Shown: positions 16,209 to 24,964 of the stretch, one piece after another
How the letters are laid out: each line of letters begins with the position of its first letter
Numbering within the stretch: the stretch's first letter is position 1
Assembly: GCA_964516815.1 (NCBI GenBank)
Contig: CAZEXK010000015.1
Location: 1 to 36,258 of the forward strand
Source of the DNA: CAIJNA01 sp964516815
GTDB taxonomy: Bacteria > Campylobacterota > Campylobacteria > Campylobacterales > Arcobacteraceae
Direction of reading: 5' to 3'
DNA: 36,258 nt
Notes under the pieces: model-generated
The model's database searches: none
Seen by the model: the letters and a program-made list of their open reading frames with translations, nothing else
Told to the model about the DNA's origin: nothing
Translations under genes and position numbers: made by a program

Positions 16209-17240
16209 TTATAATATTATTGCTTCATTTGTTTGCATTAATAAAGTATCTTCTATACGAACACCAAATTCATTAGGTAAATATATACCAGGCTCAACAG
16301 TAAATACCATATTTTGCTCAATTATTACATCACTTTTTGCAGATATATTTGGATATTCATGAATATCTAAACCAACACCATGTCCTGTACTATGTACAAA
16401 GTATTCTCCATATCCAGCATTATTTATAATATCTCTTCCAATTTTATCAATAGCACTAGCTTTCATACCAACTCTAGCTTTTGATATTGTTTCTTCTTGC
16501 GCTTTTAATACAATGTCATATATTTTTTGGTGTTTTTTATTTTTAAATTTTTGTTCTCTTTGATAAATAGACTTCTTATCTAAGTTATTTCCAAACGTAA
16601 CTGTTCTATCTGAACAATATCTTTCATATTTTATTCCACCATCAAATAATAGTAAATCACCTTCATTATAAGTTGTAGCACTTGGATTTGCGTGTGGTTT
16701 AGCTGAATTATCATTAATAGCAATAATTGCATCAAAACTTAAATCAAATTGTCCATGAGAACTTAAATAAGTTTGTGCTTTATATGCTAAGTATTGCTCA
16801 CTTTTACCAACACCCTGCTCTTTTAAAAAGTCTTGAAATTTAGTGAAGCCTTGCCTTGCTGTTTGCATTGCTGTTTTAATTAGAGCTATTTCATCATCAC
16901 TTTTTATAATTCTTTTTTCTTTAGAAAAATTTACTTTTTGTTCAAGCTTTACACTTAAACCATCACTTAATTTATTGTAAGCAAAATGAGAAAAATCATT
17001 TGGATCAAAGAATATGTTTTTTATTTTTGACTTTTCTAATATCTCTTTTGTCTTACTTATTAAATCATTTGTTATAAAGATTTCACTATTATTGTTTATA
17101 TTTTGTTTAGCATCTATCTCATATCTTGCATCTGTTATAAAAAATGATTCATCTTGTATATTTATATAAATACAATTATCACAACTGTATTTACATTCAT
17201 AATAAACTGCATTTTCATTTTGTAGTATATAATTGTCCAT
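16209..17240 (-). CDS. M24 family Xaa-Pro aminopeptidase
   Basis: A 343-aa cytosolic metallopeptidase with a creatinase-like N-terminal domain (about 1-105) and a pita-bread catalytic domain. All five metal ligands are visible: D200, D211, H287 (STGHGVG), E316 (TVEPGIY) and E330 (RIED). This marks a Pro-peptidase (PepP/PepQ type) and not MetAP, whose N-terminal half differs. It starts 12 bases after dapD and is probably co-transcribed. The exact preference (dipeptide or longer) cannot be read by eye. Confidence 0.92.
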   Translation of the reverse strand: MDNYILQNENAVYYECKYSCDNCIYINIQDESFFITDARYEIDAKQNINNNSEIFITNDLISKTKEILEKSKIKNIFFDPNDFSHFAYNKLSDGLSVKLEQKVNFSKEKRIIKSDDEIALIKTAMQTARQGFTKFQDFLKEQGVGKSEQYLAYKAQTYLSSHGQFDLSFDAIIAINDNSAKPHANPSATTYNEGDLLLFDGGIKYERYCSDRTVTFGNNLDKKSIYQREQKFKNKKHQKIYDIVLKAQEETISKARVGMKASAIDKIGRDIINNAGYGEYFVHSTGHGVGLDIHEYPNISAKSDVIIEQNMVFTVEPGIYLPNEFGVRIEDTLLMQTNEAIIL

Positions 17241-17252
17241 AAGTACTATTTC

Positions 17253-18440
17253 TTAATGCAATTGTGCATTAAGTTTAACTTCCCTTGTACTTCTTTTTAC
17301 AATATAATTACCACTTTGCGAATCTTGTCTGAAATGTAAACCATTTAAACCTTGTAGTTCATCTGCTCTTACTACACTTGATAACTTAGCATCTGGGTTT
17401 ACTTCAAGTATTTTTGTAATATCATTATTTGATATTGTTATTTTTGTACCTGCAAACAATGCTATACCACCATCAACTATACAAGCATCACCTAAAGGAA
17501 TTCCTGTAGTTGAATTTGCACCAAGTAAAGTATTTTGTCCAATTGATATAGGATTTCCATCTGTACCACTAAGTACGCCTAATATTGAAGCACCACCACC
17601 AATATCACTACCAGCTCCTACTATTGCAGAAGATGATATTCTACCTTCAACCATAACAGCGCCTAAAGTTCCTGCGTTAAAGTTAATATATGAAGCACCT
17701 GGCATAACTGTAGTTCCAGCTGCTAATTGTGCACCAAATCTTACTTTTGAAGTATCTAGTATTCTTGTATTGTCTTGTGGAATTATATGTCCTAAAAATC
17801 TTGGAAATTTATCTACCATATCAATAGTTGGATACTTACCTGTTAGTTTTAAAGTTAATTCATTTGCTCTTAACCAATCAAGTTCTATTGGCATATTTCC
17901 ACTCCATGCAACATTGTGCAACAATCCAAATGCACCATTTAAATTTATCTTTCTAAGTTCTGCTTTTCCTGTAGATAAAGCATAAAGTCTTAAATATACA
18001 CTTTCTACACAAGTAGGATTTTCATCTTCAAAAATAAATACAATTTTATAATCACTTGCATCCAAACCTAACTCTTTTGGAAGATTTGCCAAAGTTGATA
18101 CTAACTGTACATTTTTATGATCTTCACCTTTAGCTTCAGGTATAAAAGGTCTAAACATTTCAATACTAGCTTCTAAAAAAGCATCGTTAATATCAAATAT
18201 AGCTTCACTTAAAGATGTATCTACATCGTTTCCAGCTATTTTTAAAGCTTCTAAAAATACAGCTGCAGAACCAAAGTTTTCATCCCAATTTACTACTGGA
18301 TATGTAGCTTGTAATATCTTATCTGGATTTAATTGTCCTCTATCTATTTTTGCAATCCCAAAACCAATAGGGTTTTTATACCAAGCTTGTGCTTGTATAT
18401 CTTTAACTTTTGATGTAAATTCTTCTTTTGTAAATACCAT
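17253..18440 (-). CDS. dapD: Tetrahydrodipicolinate N-succinyltransferase
   Basis: Succinylates tetrahydrodipicolinate in the lysine/diaminopimelate pathway. At 395 aa it is the long type typical of Campylobacterota, with an N-terminal domain (about 1-220) and a left-handed beta-helix (about 235-345: GAQLAAGTTVMPGASYINFNAG, SSSAIVGAGSDIGGGASILG). RBS AAGGA precedes the ATG, and a -10 box at 18469-18474 puts the start of the operon here. The ilv and lpxD genes belong to a separate operon. Confidence 0.95.
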   Translation of the reverse strand: MVFTKEEFTSKVKDIQAQAWYKNPIGFGIAKIDRGQLNPDKILQATYPVVNWDENFGSAAVFLEALKIAGNDVDTSLSEAIFDINDAFLEASIEMFRPFIPEAKGEDHKNVQLVSTLANLPKELGLDASDYKIVFIFEDENPTCVESVYLRLYALSTGKAELRKINLNGAFGLLHNVAWSGNMPIELDWLRANELTLKLTGKYPTIDMVDKFPRFLGHIIPQDNTRILDTSKVRFGAQLAAGTTVMPGASYINFNAGTLGAVMVEGRISSSAIVGAGSDIGGGASILGVLSGTDGNPISIGQNTLLGANSTTGIPLGDACIVDGGIALFAGTKITISNNDITKILEVNPDAKLSSVVRADELQGLNGLHFRQDSQSGNYIVKRSTREVKLNAQLH

Positions 18441-18468
18441 TTATTATCCTTGAATTATTATTTATGCG

Positions 18469-18474
18469 ATTATA
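18469..18474 (-). promoter_or_regulatory. Probable -10 box of dapD
   Basis: TATAAT on the minus strand, with ATGACT about 18 bases upstream as a partial -35. It lies about 28 bases upstream of the dapD ATG. Confidence 0.6.
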
Positions 18475-18567
18475 CTAAAAAGTATGTTTTAAAGTCATTA
18501 GATAAATAAATAAAGCGATTTTATAAGTTTTTTATAATATTTAAGATAGAATTCAATTCTCAAAAAT

Positions 18568-18644
18568 GCGTCTGTGGCTTAACTGGATATAGCACTGGGT
18601 TTCGGCCCCGGTGGTTGCGGGTTCGAATCCTGCCAGGCGTACCA
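18568..18644 (+). tRNA. tRNA-Arg(TCG)
   Basis: Plus strand, 77 nt with encoded CCA. The acceptor arms GCGTCTG and CAGGCGT pair with wobbles at positions 1-72 and 4-69. The anticodon stem CTGGG/CCCGG encloses loop TTTCGGC, giving TCG. The T arm reads GTTCGAATCC. It lies between the divergent dapD promoter and the uvrB 3' end. Confidence 0.94.
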
Positions 18645-18783
18645 TTTGATTTAAATAATTATCAGTTAGTTCACATAAATCATTTACAAAAGTACCTATT
18701 ATTTCATCAATTTTATTTTTATCAAAAAAAGAAATACAATTTAATGCTTGGCGTGTACACTTTTCATGTAGCTCCAATAACAT
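18645..18783 (-). other. Protein-like open stretch running antisense into tRNA-Arg
   Basis: From ATG at 18783 the minus strand encodes about 45 protein-like residues (LELHEKCTRQALNCISFF, then DEIIGTFVNDLCELTDNY) before reading into the tRNA complement, where the frame continues to 18553. There is no RBS. The first part has more complex composition than random AT-rich DNA, so it may be the relic of a gene cut off at the tRNA. I do not call it a functional gene. Confidence 0.25.
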
Positions 18784-18834
18784 TTTTATACATTAATTTA
18801 TTATATGCAATATTTTACTATTTTAATTATTTTA

Positions 18835-20808
18835 TTACAACTTCTTTATTTTCTCAATTTCACTTCTAAGTCTAATTGCTTCTTCAAAGTTTAAATCTTT
18901 TGCAGCTTTTGTCATTTTTTTATTTAATTCTGCAACCATTTCTTGTCTTTGAGATGCTGGCATTTTATTTAGTCTATCTTCTTTTAAATATATATCATCG
19001 TATTCTTCGATTTTCATATCTTCATCTAATCTTCTAGTTGTAGTTTTTGGTGTGATGTTATTCTTTTTATTATGTGCTTCTTGTATTTTTCTTCTTTCAT
19101 TTGTAGTATCAATTGCATATTGCATAGAATCTGTGATTCTTTTTGCAAATAATAAGACTTTACCATTTTCATTTCTAGCAGCTCTTCCCATAGTTTGAAC
19201 AAGTGATGTTTTTGATCTTAAAAAGCCTTCTTTATCTGCATCCAATATAGCTACTAGAGAAGCTTCAGGAATATCTAGTCCTTCTCTTAAAAGATTTATA
19301 CCAATAAGTACGTCAAACTTTCCAAGTCTCAATTCTCTTATAATTTGATTTCTTTGAATTGCATCTATTTCGCTATGCATATATTTTACTTTTATACCCA
19401 AATCACTATAATAAGTAGCAAGTTCTTCTGCCATTTTTTTTGTTAGTACTGTTACAAGAACTCTTTCATTTTTTGCTACTATTTTTTTTATCTCATCATG
19501 AAGTTTTTCTACTTGAAACTCACTATCTAGTATCTCAATTATTGGATCTAAAAGCCCTGTAGGTCTTATGATTTGTTTTGCAATTACACTTGACATATTT
19601 AATTCTAGTTCATTTGGAGTAGCACTAACAAATAAAAAGTTAGCTTTTTTATTTATATACTCTTCAAACATTAAAGGTCTGTTATCCATAGCACTTGGCA
19701 ATCTGAAACCATAATCAACTAAAACTTCTTTTCTACTTCTATCTGCTGCATACATACCTCTAAATTGCGATAAACTAACATGTGATTCATCTACTATTAG
19801 TAAATAAGGACGGTCCATACTTTCAAAATAATCAATCAAAGAATAAGGTGTCTCTCCTGCTTTTTTATCAGTTAGTAACCTTGCATAATTTTCTATACCC
19901 TTACACATACCAGTTGCTTCTAACATCTCTAAATCAAATTCTACTCTTTGTTTTAATCTTTGATGCTCTACTAACTTATCTTCACTTTTATAATATGCAA
20001 GTCTGCTAGCTAACTCATCTTCTATATACTTTATGGCAACTTTTAATCTATCTTGAGATACTACAAATGGATTTACACTATATATAATAGCATCACTTAA
20101 TTCTTCTGTTTTTTTATTTGTAAGATATTCATGCTTAGTTAAACTTTCTACTTCATCGCCAAAAAATTCAATACGAATAAACTCTTCTTCAAAATATGCA
20201 GGAAAAATATCAATAACATCTCCATTTACCCTAAAATCACTTCTATCAAAAAATTTATCATTTCTTTTATATCCCATTTCTACAAGTTTTAAAAGTAAAC
20301 TTCTTTGAGAATACTCTTGTCCTACTTCTATTCTTTGTACATTCTTCTTATATTCATCAGGATTACCCAAACCATAATTTGCACTAACTGACGCTACACA
20401 TACAATATCATCAAAACTAAGCAAAGATGCCGTAGTTGAAAGTCTCATTCTTTCTAGTTCACTATTTATTGATGAATCTTTTTCTATGAATAAATCAGAT
20501 CTAGGAATATAAGCTTCTGGTTGATAATAATCATAATAAGATATAAAATATTCAACATGATTATCAGGGAAAAAGCCACGGAATTCACTATATATTTGAG
20601 CAGCCAATGTTTTATTGTGCGTCATAATTAGTGTTGGCATTTGTGTGGCTTCTATTACCTTTGCCATAGTGTATGTTTTACCACTACCCGTTACTCCAAG
20701 TAAGGTATTGTATTTATTTTTATTTACAATACTTGCAGTCAATTGTTCAATAGCTTCTGGTTGATCTCCAGCTGGAGAATAATTAGTGTGTACTTTAAAT
20801 GGTGTCAT
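18835..20808 (-). CDS. uvrB: Excinuclease ABC subunit B
   Basis: The damage-verifying helicase-like subunit of nucleotide excision repair. The 657-aa protein has Walker A GVTGSGKT at 38-45, the DNA-clamping beta-hairpin YYDYYQPEAYIP near 91-102, and DESH-type helicase motif (LLIVDESH). A C-terminal UVR domain that contacts UvrC lies at about 620-655 (MTKAAKDLNFEEAIRLRSEIEKI). No RBS precedes the ATG; instead a TATAAT box ends seven bases upstream, so the message may be leaderless. It follows the ZorAB-like genes on the same strand after a micro-ORF. Confidence 0.97.
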   Translation of the reverse strand: MTPFKVHTNYSPAGDQPEAIEQLTASIVNKNKYNTLLGVTGSGKTYTMAKVIEATQMPTLIMTHNKTLAAQIYSEFRGFFPDNHVEYFISYYDYYQPEAYIPRSDLFIEKDSSINSELERMRLSTTASLLSFDDIVCVASVSANYGLGNPDEYKKNVQRIEVGQEYSQRSLLLKLVEMGYKRNDKFFDRSDFRVNGDVIDIFPAYFEEEFIRIEFFGDEVESLTKHEYLTNKKTEELSDAIIYSVNPFVVSQDRLKVAIKYIEDELASRLAYYKSEDKLVEHQRLKQRVEFDLEMLEATGMCKGIENYARLLTDKKAGETPYSLIDYFESMDRPYLLIVDESHVSLSQFRGMYAADRSRKEVLVDYGFRLPSAMDNRPLMFEEYINKKANFLFVSATPNELELNMSSVIAKQIIRPTGLLDPIIEILDSEFQVEKLHDEIKKIVAKNERVLVTVLTKKMAEELATYYSDLGIKVKYMHSEIDAIQRNQIIRELRLGKFDVLIGINLLREGLDIPEASLVAILDADKEGFLRSKTSLVQTMGRAARNENGKVLLFAKRITDSMQYAIDTTNERRKIQEAHNKKNNITPKTTTRRLDEDMKIEEYDDIYLKEDRLNKMPASQRQEMVAELNKKMTKAAKDLNFEEAIRLRSEIEKIKKL

Positions 20809-20815
20809 GCTTGAA

Positions 20816-20844
20816 ATTATATCTAAAAATGCTTTATTTGTTAG
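20816..20844 (-). promoter_or_regulatory. uvrB promoter adjoining the start codon
   Basis: Minus strand CTAACA (20844-20839), a 17-base spacer, then TATAAT (20821-20816). The -10 ends seven bases before the uvrB ATG, so transcription would start at or next to the ATG. Confidence 0.5.
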
Positions 20845-20892
20845 TTTAGTATATTTAAAAACCTACAATACTATACTTACATTAATATTTTT

Positions 20893-21006
20893 TTATATTT
20901 TAAATTTATTTATAATTTTTCTCCAAATACTATTTGTGTATTTATTTTGTATGTATTTATTTAAAGCAATTAGATGCTTTGGCTCATATAATAATTTATC
21001 ATTCAT
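20893..21006 (-). CDS. 37-aa micro-ORF coupled to the ZorB-like gene
   Basis: ATG at 21006 overlaps the stop of the OmpA-domain gene as ATGA and has GGAG five bases upstream, inside that gene's last codons. The product begins MNDKLLYEPKHLIALNKY and ends IWRKIINKFKI; it is basic and rich in Lys, Asn and Ile. I recognise no family. The strong coupling signal argues that it is translated. It could also be the stub of a once longer gene. Confidence 0.45.
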   Translation of the reverse strand: MNDKLLYEPKHLIALNKYIQNKYTNSIWRKIINKFKI

Positions 21007-22034
21007 TGCAACTCCAGATATTTAGATAACTGTTTAATAGATTGTTCATTTTTAATCCTAAATTTTATTTCAATTCTTCTTGATGCATCTTTATTTTCTG
21101 TACCATTTTTATCATATATTCTTTGAGAATAAGATCTACCACTTGAATCAATATATTTTCGTAATAAACTCTTATCAATCAAATTTAAAGAATAAATAAA
21201 CTTCATAACCTCAAATGATCTTTGTTGAGATAATTCTAAGTTATACAAATAAGAACCATCAGAATTAGTATGTCCTTCTATTGTTATATCATCTATATAT
21301 TTTTTAATATCTTTATCTAATAACAAAGTATGAACATAGGCTTTTAATATCTCACTTAGTTGCTCTTTAGCTTCTTCTTTTAGCGTATATTTACCTTGAT
21401 CAAACAGTATACTTGAAGAAAATTTAATAGCTCCACTATGTTTATCAATATTTATTGATTTACCTAATTTTTCTTTTAATGCACTTATTACTTTAACTCT
21501 AATACCTATTAGATTTTTAATTTTATTTTTTGTAGCACTAAATTCATCAAATAATAACTTGTGTGATTTTTCTTTTTTACTTAATAAATCAGTCAATACT
21601 AATACTTCATTTTCTTTTAATTTTATTTTTTTTATATTATTTTTTAAAAGGTTTTCTTTATCCTCTAAATTCATACTCATCAATGTATTTGAACCTTCTT
21701 TAAGTTCTAAAGTATTTTGTGTTCGTATTAATATAGCCTTTAGTTTTTTCACTTCAGAGTCCAATTGATTAAATGCTTTTTTCTTTTTAAATAATTCATC
21801 ATTACTTTTATTTAATGCTTCATTTTTTAATATTAGTATGCCATTACTTACTTCTAATTCGGCTCGTTTTTCTACTAAATCAGTAGTTATTATCTCAAGG
21901 TTTTCTTGTACATACACATACTTAATCACAATAGCCCCAAGTACTAATATAAATACGAAAAGTAAGCCAGCCATCAAGTCAGCATAAGATACCCAAAAAT
22001 TTTGTTCTTCTTTAGTTTCCTTACCTTCGTACAT
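21003..22034 (-). CDS. MotB/ZorB-like OmpA-domain stator protein
   Basis: A 343-aa protein with one N-terminal membrane helix (about 14-38) bearing the conserved proton-carrying Asp19 in FWVSYADLMAGLLFVF. A coiled coil follows (about 42-170), then a C-terminal OmpA-type peptidoglycan-binding domain (about 200-330: IEGHTNSDGSYLYNLELSQQRS). It pairs with the MotA/TolQ-like gene four bases upstream. The start of the helix resembles ZorB of Zorya defence systems and general MotB homologues alike. No ZorC/D/E effector lies nearby, so a defence role is not supported by context. Confidence 0.85.
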   Translation of the reverse strand: MYEGKETKEEQNFWVSYADLMAGLLFVFILVLGAIVIKYVYVQENLEIITTDLVEKRAELEVSNGILILKNEALNKSNDELFKKKKAFNQLDSEVKKLKAILIRTQNTLELKEGSNTLMSMNLEDKENLLKNNIKKIKLKENEVLVLTDLLSKKEKSHKLLFDEFSATKNKIKNLIGIRVKVISALKEKLGKSINIDKHSGAIKFSSSILFDQGKYTLKEEAKEQLSEILKAYVHTLLLDKDIKKYIDDITIEGHTNSDGSYLYNLELSQQRSFEVMKFIYSLNLIDKSLLRKYIDSSGRSYSQRIYDKNGTENKDASRRIEIKFRIKNEQSIKQLSKYLELQ

Positions 22035-22038
22035 AATA

Positions 22039-23301
22039 TTACTTTAAATTAACAATTTGAGATACTATGCTAGAAGTTTCTTTATCCATCATTTCTAAAG
22101 TATTTTTCAATTTTATAGTAATATTTTCGTCAAAATGATTAATATTTGCATTTAATTGACTAGACATAACTTCACTTATCATTTTCATATTTTCAATATT
22201 TTTTATAGTCTCATCATAAACTATTTTTATATTTTTTGCACTAATATTATTTAATGAATTATTTAACAATTCTACATTTTTATTTAAGCTAATAGATACA
22301 GCATTCATACTAGCTTCATTATTTTGAATATTTGTAGTCATAGAATTTAAAGATAAAGTAATTTGAGCCATATTTGTTGTTAATATTTGCATATCAGTTG
22401 ATATTTTTTGATAAGATTTTACAAATTTTTCTTGCTCTACTTCTCTCTTATCTAAGTGATTATTTGCATTAATTATAGCTTTTTCTTCTAGTGCTAACAT
22501 TTTATCAAAGAGTTTTATTTTTGCATTTATGATTTCATCTATATCTTTAGAAAGTTTACTAGTATCCATAGTACTAAATACGGAAGTTAATGTATCATAG
22601 TTTTTAAGACTTTTTTGAAAATGTATTTCTTCAATATCAATTTTATTCCAAAAAAACATTTTTGTATTTTCTTTTATTATTATAATGTCTTTTTCAAATA
22701 TTGTCATACCTAATTTTTCAAATAAAAGCCACCAAATAGATAAAAATATACCATAAATAGATACATAAAATGCAGTTCCTACTCCACCTAGTAATAATGA
22801 TATTTCTTTTTCAAGTACAGCTGTTGATTGTGATGAAAAGTCAGGCATAGATAATGCAATTGATATAAAAGTACCTAATATTCCTAGAGTAGGGAAAATA
22901 CCAGAGGCTATAGATGAAAAGTTTTTGTTTCTCAAAGTTAAAGTAAACTTATGTAAAAAGTTATCTATTGATGCATTTGCTTTTACATTGTCATCTATTA
23001 CTAAAGCATTTTTGTTTATATACTGTTGTAGGTTTTTTTTTAAATTAATATATTGTTTTCTAAATTTACAAGAAGAGAAGTACGCATTGTGCTTCATAAA
23101 ATTAATATATATTAAAAAAATCAATCCAATTAATATAACACTGTGAAGCTCAACGTTAAAATCAATACCATTTAAATATCCAAGTACTATAACCGCATAT
23201 AATATTGCAGGTATAATAAAAAGTATAAATTTTCTAAAAAAACAATTTCCATTAGTTTTAAAATTAGTATTTAGTTCAATAAAGTCCAATTCGCTTATCA
23301 T
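22039..23301 (-). CDS. MotA/TolQ/ExbB- or ZorA-like proton channel subunit
   Basis: A 420-aa protein with membrane segments at about 24-44, 52-69, 131-153 and 170-195. The MotA/TolQ/ExbB core spans 130-200 (FPTLGILGTFISIALSM and LLGGVGTAFYVSIYGIF). A long helical tail runs from about 200 to 420, Asn/Lys-rich with heptad-like spacing; such a tail is a trait of ZorA and unlike flagellar MotA. With the OmpA partner it should form a proton-driven 5:2 stator-type complex. RBS AAGGAAG precedes the ATG. Which cargo or effector it drives cannot be told. Confidence 0.85.
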   Translation of the reverse strand: MISELDFIELNTNFKTNGNCFFRKFILFIIPAILYAVIVLGYLNGIDFNVELHSVILIGLIFLIYINFMKHNAYFSSCKFRKQYINLKKNLQQYINKNALVIDDNVKANASIDNFLHKFTLTLRNKNFSSIASGIFPTLGILGTFISIALSMPDFSSQSTAVLEKEISLLLGGVGTAFYVSIYGIFLSIWWLLFEKLGMTIFEKDIIIIKENTKMFFWNKIDIEEIHFQKSLKNYDTLTSVFSTMDTSKLSKDIDEIINAKIKLFDKMLALEEKAIINANNHLDKREVEQEKFVKSYQKISTDMQILTTNMAQITLSLNSMTTNIQNNEASMNAVSISLNKNVELLNNSLNNISAKNIKIVYDETIKNIENMKMISEVMSSQLNANINHFDENITIKLKNTLEMMDKETSSIVSQIVNLK

Positions 23302-23400
23302 TATTTCTTCCTTGTATTATATTGTAACAAATAAGTTGTAATTAAAGCTTAATTTATATTAAATAGCTTAAAAAGATGAAGCCGATATTTATATTATTCT

Positions 23401-23685
23401 TTAATCTTCTCTAGATTCTATTTTTAACAAATGATAACCAAATTGAGTTTTTACAGGACCATGTACTATTCCTATTTCATCATTAAATACAACTTTATCA
23501 AATTCTGGTACCATTTCACCTTCTCCAAAATTACCAAGATTTCCACCATCGTTTCCAGATGGACATTGAGAATATGACTCTGCTGCTTGCTCAAATGTCA
23601 TTTCCTCATTTTGTATTTTTTCTTTTAAATCAATGCACACTTGCTCATCTTCTACTAAAATATGTTTTGCTGTTGCTCTTGCCAT
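23401..23685 (-). CDS. ppiC: Parvulin-type peptidyl-prolyl isomerase
   Basis: A 94-aa, single-domain cytosolic parvulin: ARATAKHILVEDE at the start, ECPSG-like CPSGNDGGNLGNFGEGEMVPEF in the centre and GPVKTQFGYHLLKI at the end. It speeds cis/trans isomerisation at prolines. The frame opens ten codons earlier at 23715, but the ATG at 23685 has AGAGG upstream and matches the family start, so I use that. There is no signal peptide, unlike periplasmic SurA/PpiD. Confidence 0.92.
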   Translation of the reverse strand: MARATAKHILVEDEQVCIDLKEKIQNEEMTFEQAAESYSQCPSGNDGGNLGNFGEGEMVPEFDKVVFNDEIGIVHGPVKTQFGYHLLKIESRED

Positions 23686-23798
23686 TTTATTTCCTCTTAT
23701 TATTGTTTTATACACATGATTTTATCTATTTTTCTATTAAATTTTTATTGTTTTTTTACATAATTTCATTTTATATACTTATTTTAATTTTATATCAT

Positions 23799-23804
23799 TA
23801 TAAT
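23799..23804 (+). promoter_or_regulatory. Probable -10 box of the DUF3817 gene
   Basis: TATAAT, 27 bases upstream of the plus-strand ATG at 23831, with AAGGA between them (23817-23821). The -35 region is T-rich without a clear match. Confidence 0.5.
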
Positions 23805-23830
23805 ATCAATAAAATTAAGGATTTATTTAC

Positions 23831-24151
23831 ATGGAAACAAAAATTAAACAACTAAGAATTGTAGCAAATTTAGAAGGATGGTCATTTTTAATACTATTAT
23901 TTGTAGCAATGCCACTAAAATATTTAGCAGGGATTTTAATTGCTACAAAAATAGTAGGTATGATTCATGGGGTATTATTTATATGGTTTATAATTTCACT
24001 TTTCTTTGCAGCAAAAGAATATAAATTTCAAGCAAAATTAACTATTGGAGCTATTATTGCTTCACTTTTACCTTTTGGTACTTTTTTCCTAGATAAAAAA
24101 TTAAAACCATTAGATAACAATACGGCTATTTACTCTTCAGTAGAAGACTAA
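23831..24151 (+). CDS. DUF3817 membrane protein
   Basis: A 106-aa protein with three hydrophobic segments (about 15-35, 42-63 and 72-88) and the family-like layout NLEGWSFLILLFVAMPLKYLAG, GMIHGVLFIW, LLPFGTFFLDKKL. Members are small inner-membrane proteins of unknown role. It is the only plus-strand gene in this stretch. Its TAA overlaps the TAG of the convergent SDR gene in the four bases CTAA, leaving no room for a terminator. Confidence 0.88.
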   Translation: METKIKQLRIVANLEGWSFLILLFVAMPLKYLAGILIATKIVGMIHGVLFIWFIISLFFAAKEYKFQAKLTIGAIIASLLPFGTFFLDKKLKPLDNNTAIYSSVED

Positions 24152-24960
24152 AGTCTTTTTAGAATTTTATCAAGTACAGAAGTAGATAAAATTCTTTTAA
24201 GAAAACCTAATATATATGTAGCTTTTGTTATGTAATATCTAGGTTTGATATTTTTACTTAACATTATTTTTTGAACTACTTTAGCTACTTCAATTGCCTC
24301 AAGATTAAAAGGGACGGCACTTTTCTTTGCATTTAAACTTTTATAGTATTCATCTTTATAAATTGAATTATCAATATCTACATTTTGTCTTAGTTTATTT
24401 TGTGCATTTATTCTAAAATTACTAGTAATTGGTCCTGTGTTTAATAAAGTTATATTAATATTAGTATCTTTTAATTCTAATCTTAGAGTATCTGTTAGTC
24501 CTTCTATTGCATATTTACTTGCGTTGTACGAACCTCTTAATCTCAAAGATATCAAGCCCAATACTGAAGAATGCTGTATAATAGTTCCAAACTTCTGTAC
24601 TCTCATGATTTTAAGTACTTGTCTTGTAACTTCATGAAGTCCAAATACATTTGTCTCAAACTGTTCTTTTAAGACTTCTGTACTAATATCTTCTAAAGCA
24701 CCAGCTTGTCCAAAACCAGCATTATTAAATACAAAATGTAAGTTATTATTTGTTTGTTTTACAATTTCTTGCAAAACCTCTGTAATATTTTGTTTATTTG
24801 TAACATCAAGCAAAAAAGTATTTATACCTAAACTTTTTAATGAATCTACATCTTTTTGTTTTCTAGCACTTGCAAATACTTCATAACCTTGTTGTTTTAG
24901 ATAAATAGCACTAGCTTTACCAATTCCTGTAGAACAACCAGTTATAAAAATATTATACAT
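24148..24960 (-). CDS. Short-chain dehydrogenase/reductase
   Basis: A classical SDR of 270 aa: cofactor motif TGCSTGIG (7-14), NNAG (79-82), Ser near 131-132 and Y145-x3-K149 (YNASK). The C-terminal 60 residues are basic and hydrophobic (KATYILGFLKRILS), suggesting membrane association. It uses NAD(P)H; the substrate is unknown. It sits four bases after psd, last gene of the dnaE-surE-psd run, so a lipid-related substrate is possible by context only. Confidence 0.9.
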   Translation of the reverse strand: MYNIFITGCSTGIGKASAIYLKQQGYEVFASARKQKDVDSLKSLGINTFLLDVTNKQNITEVLQEIVKQTNNNLHFVFNNAGFGQAGALEDISTEVLKEQFETNVFGLHEVTRQVLKIMRVQKFGTIIQHSSVLGLISLRLRGSYNASKYAIEGLTDTLRLELKDTNINITLLNTGPITSNFRINAQNKLRQNVDIDNSIYKDEYYKSLNAKKSAVPFNLEAIEVAKVVQKIMLSKNIKPRYYITKATYILGFLKRILSTSVLDKILKRL

Positions 24961-24964
24961 GATA

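Noticed and set aside
18553..18783. 76-aa minus-strand ORF as a complete gene
   Set aside because: Its 3' part is the complement of tRNA-Arg (the LAGFEPATTGAETQ pattern seen in mis-called tRNA ORFs) and it has no RBS; only the first 45 residues are kept as a possible relic.
20893..23301. Complete Zorya defence system
   Set aside because: Only the A/B-like stator genes are present; neighbours are uvrB and a parvulin, with no helicase, nuclease or other effector.
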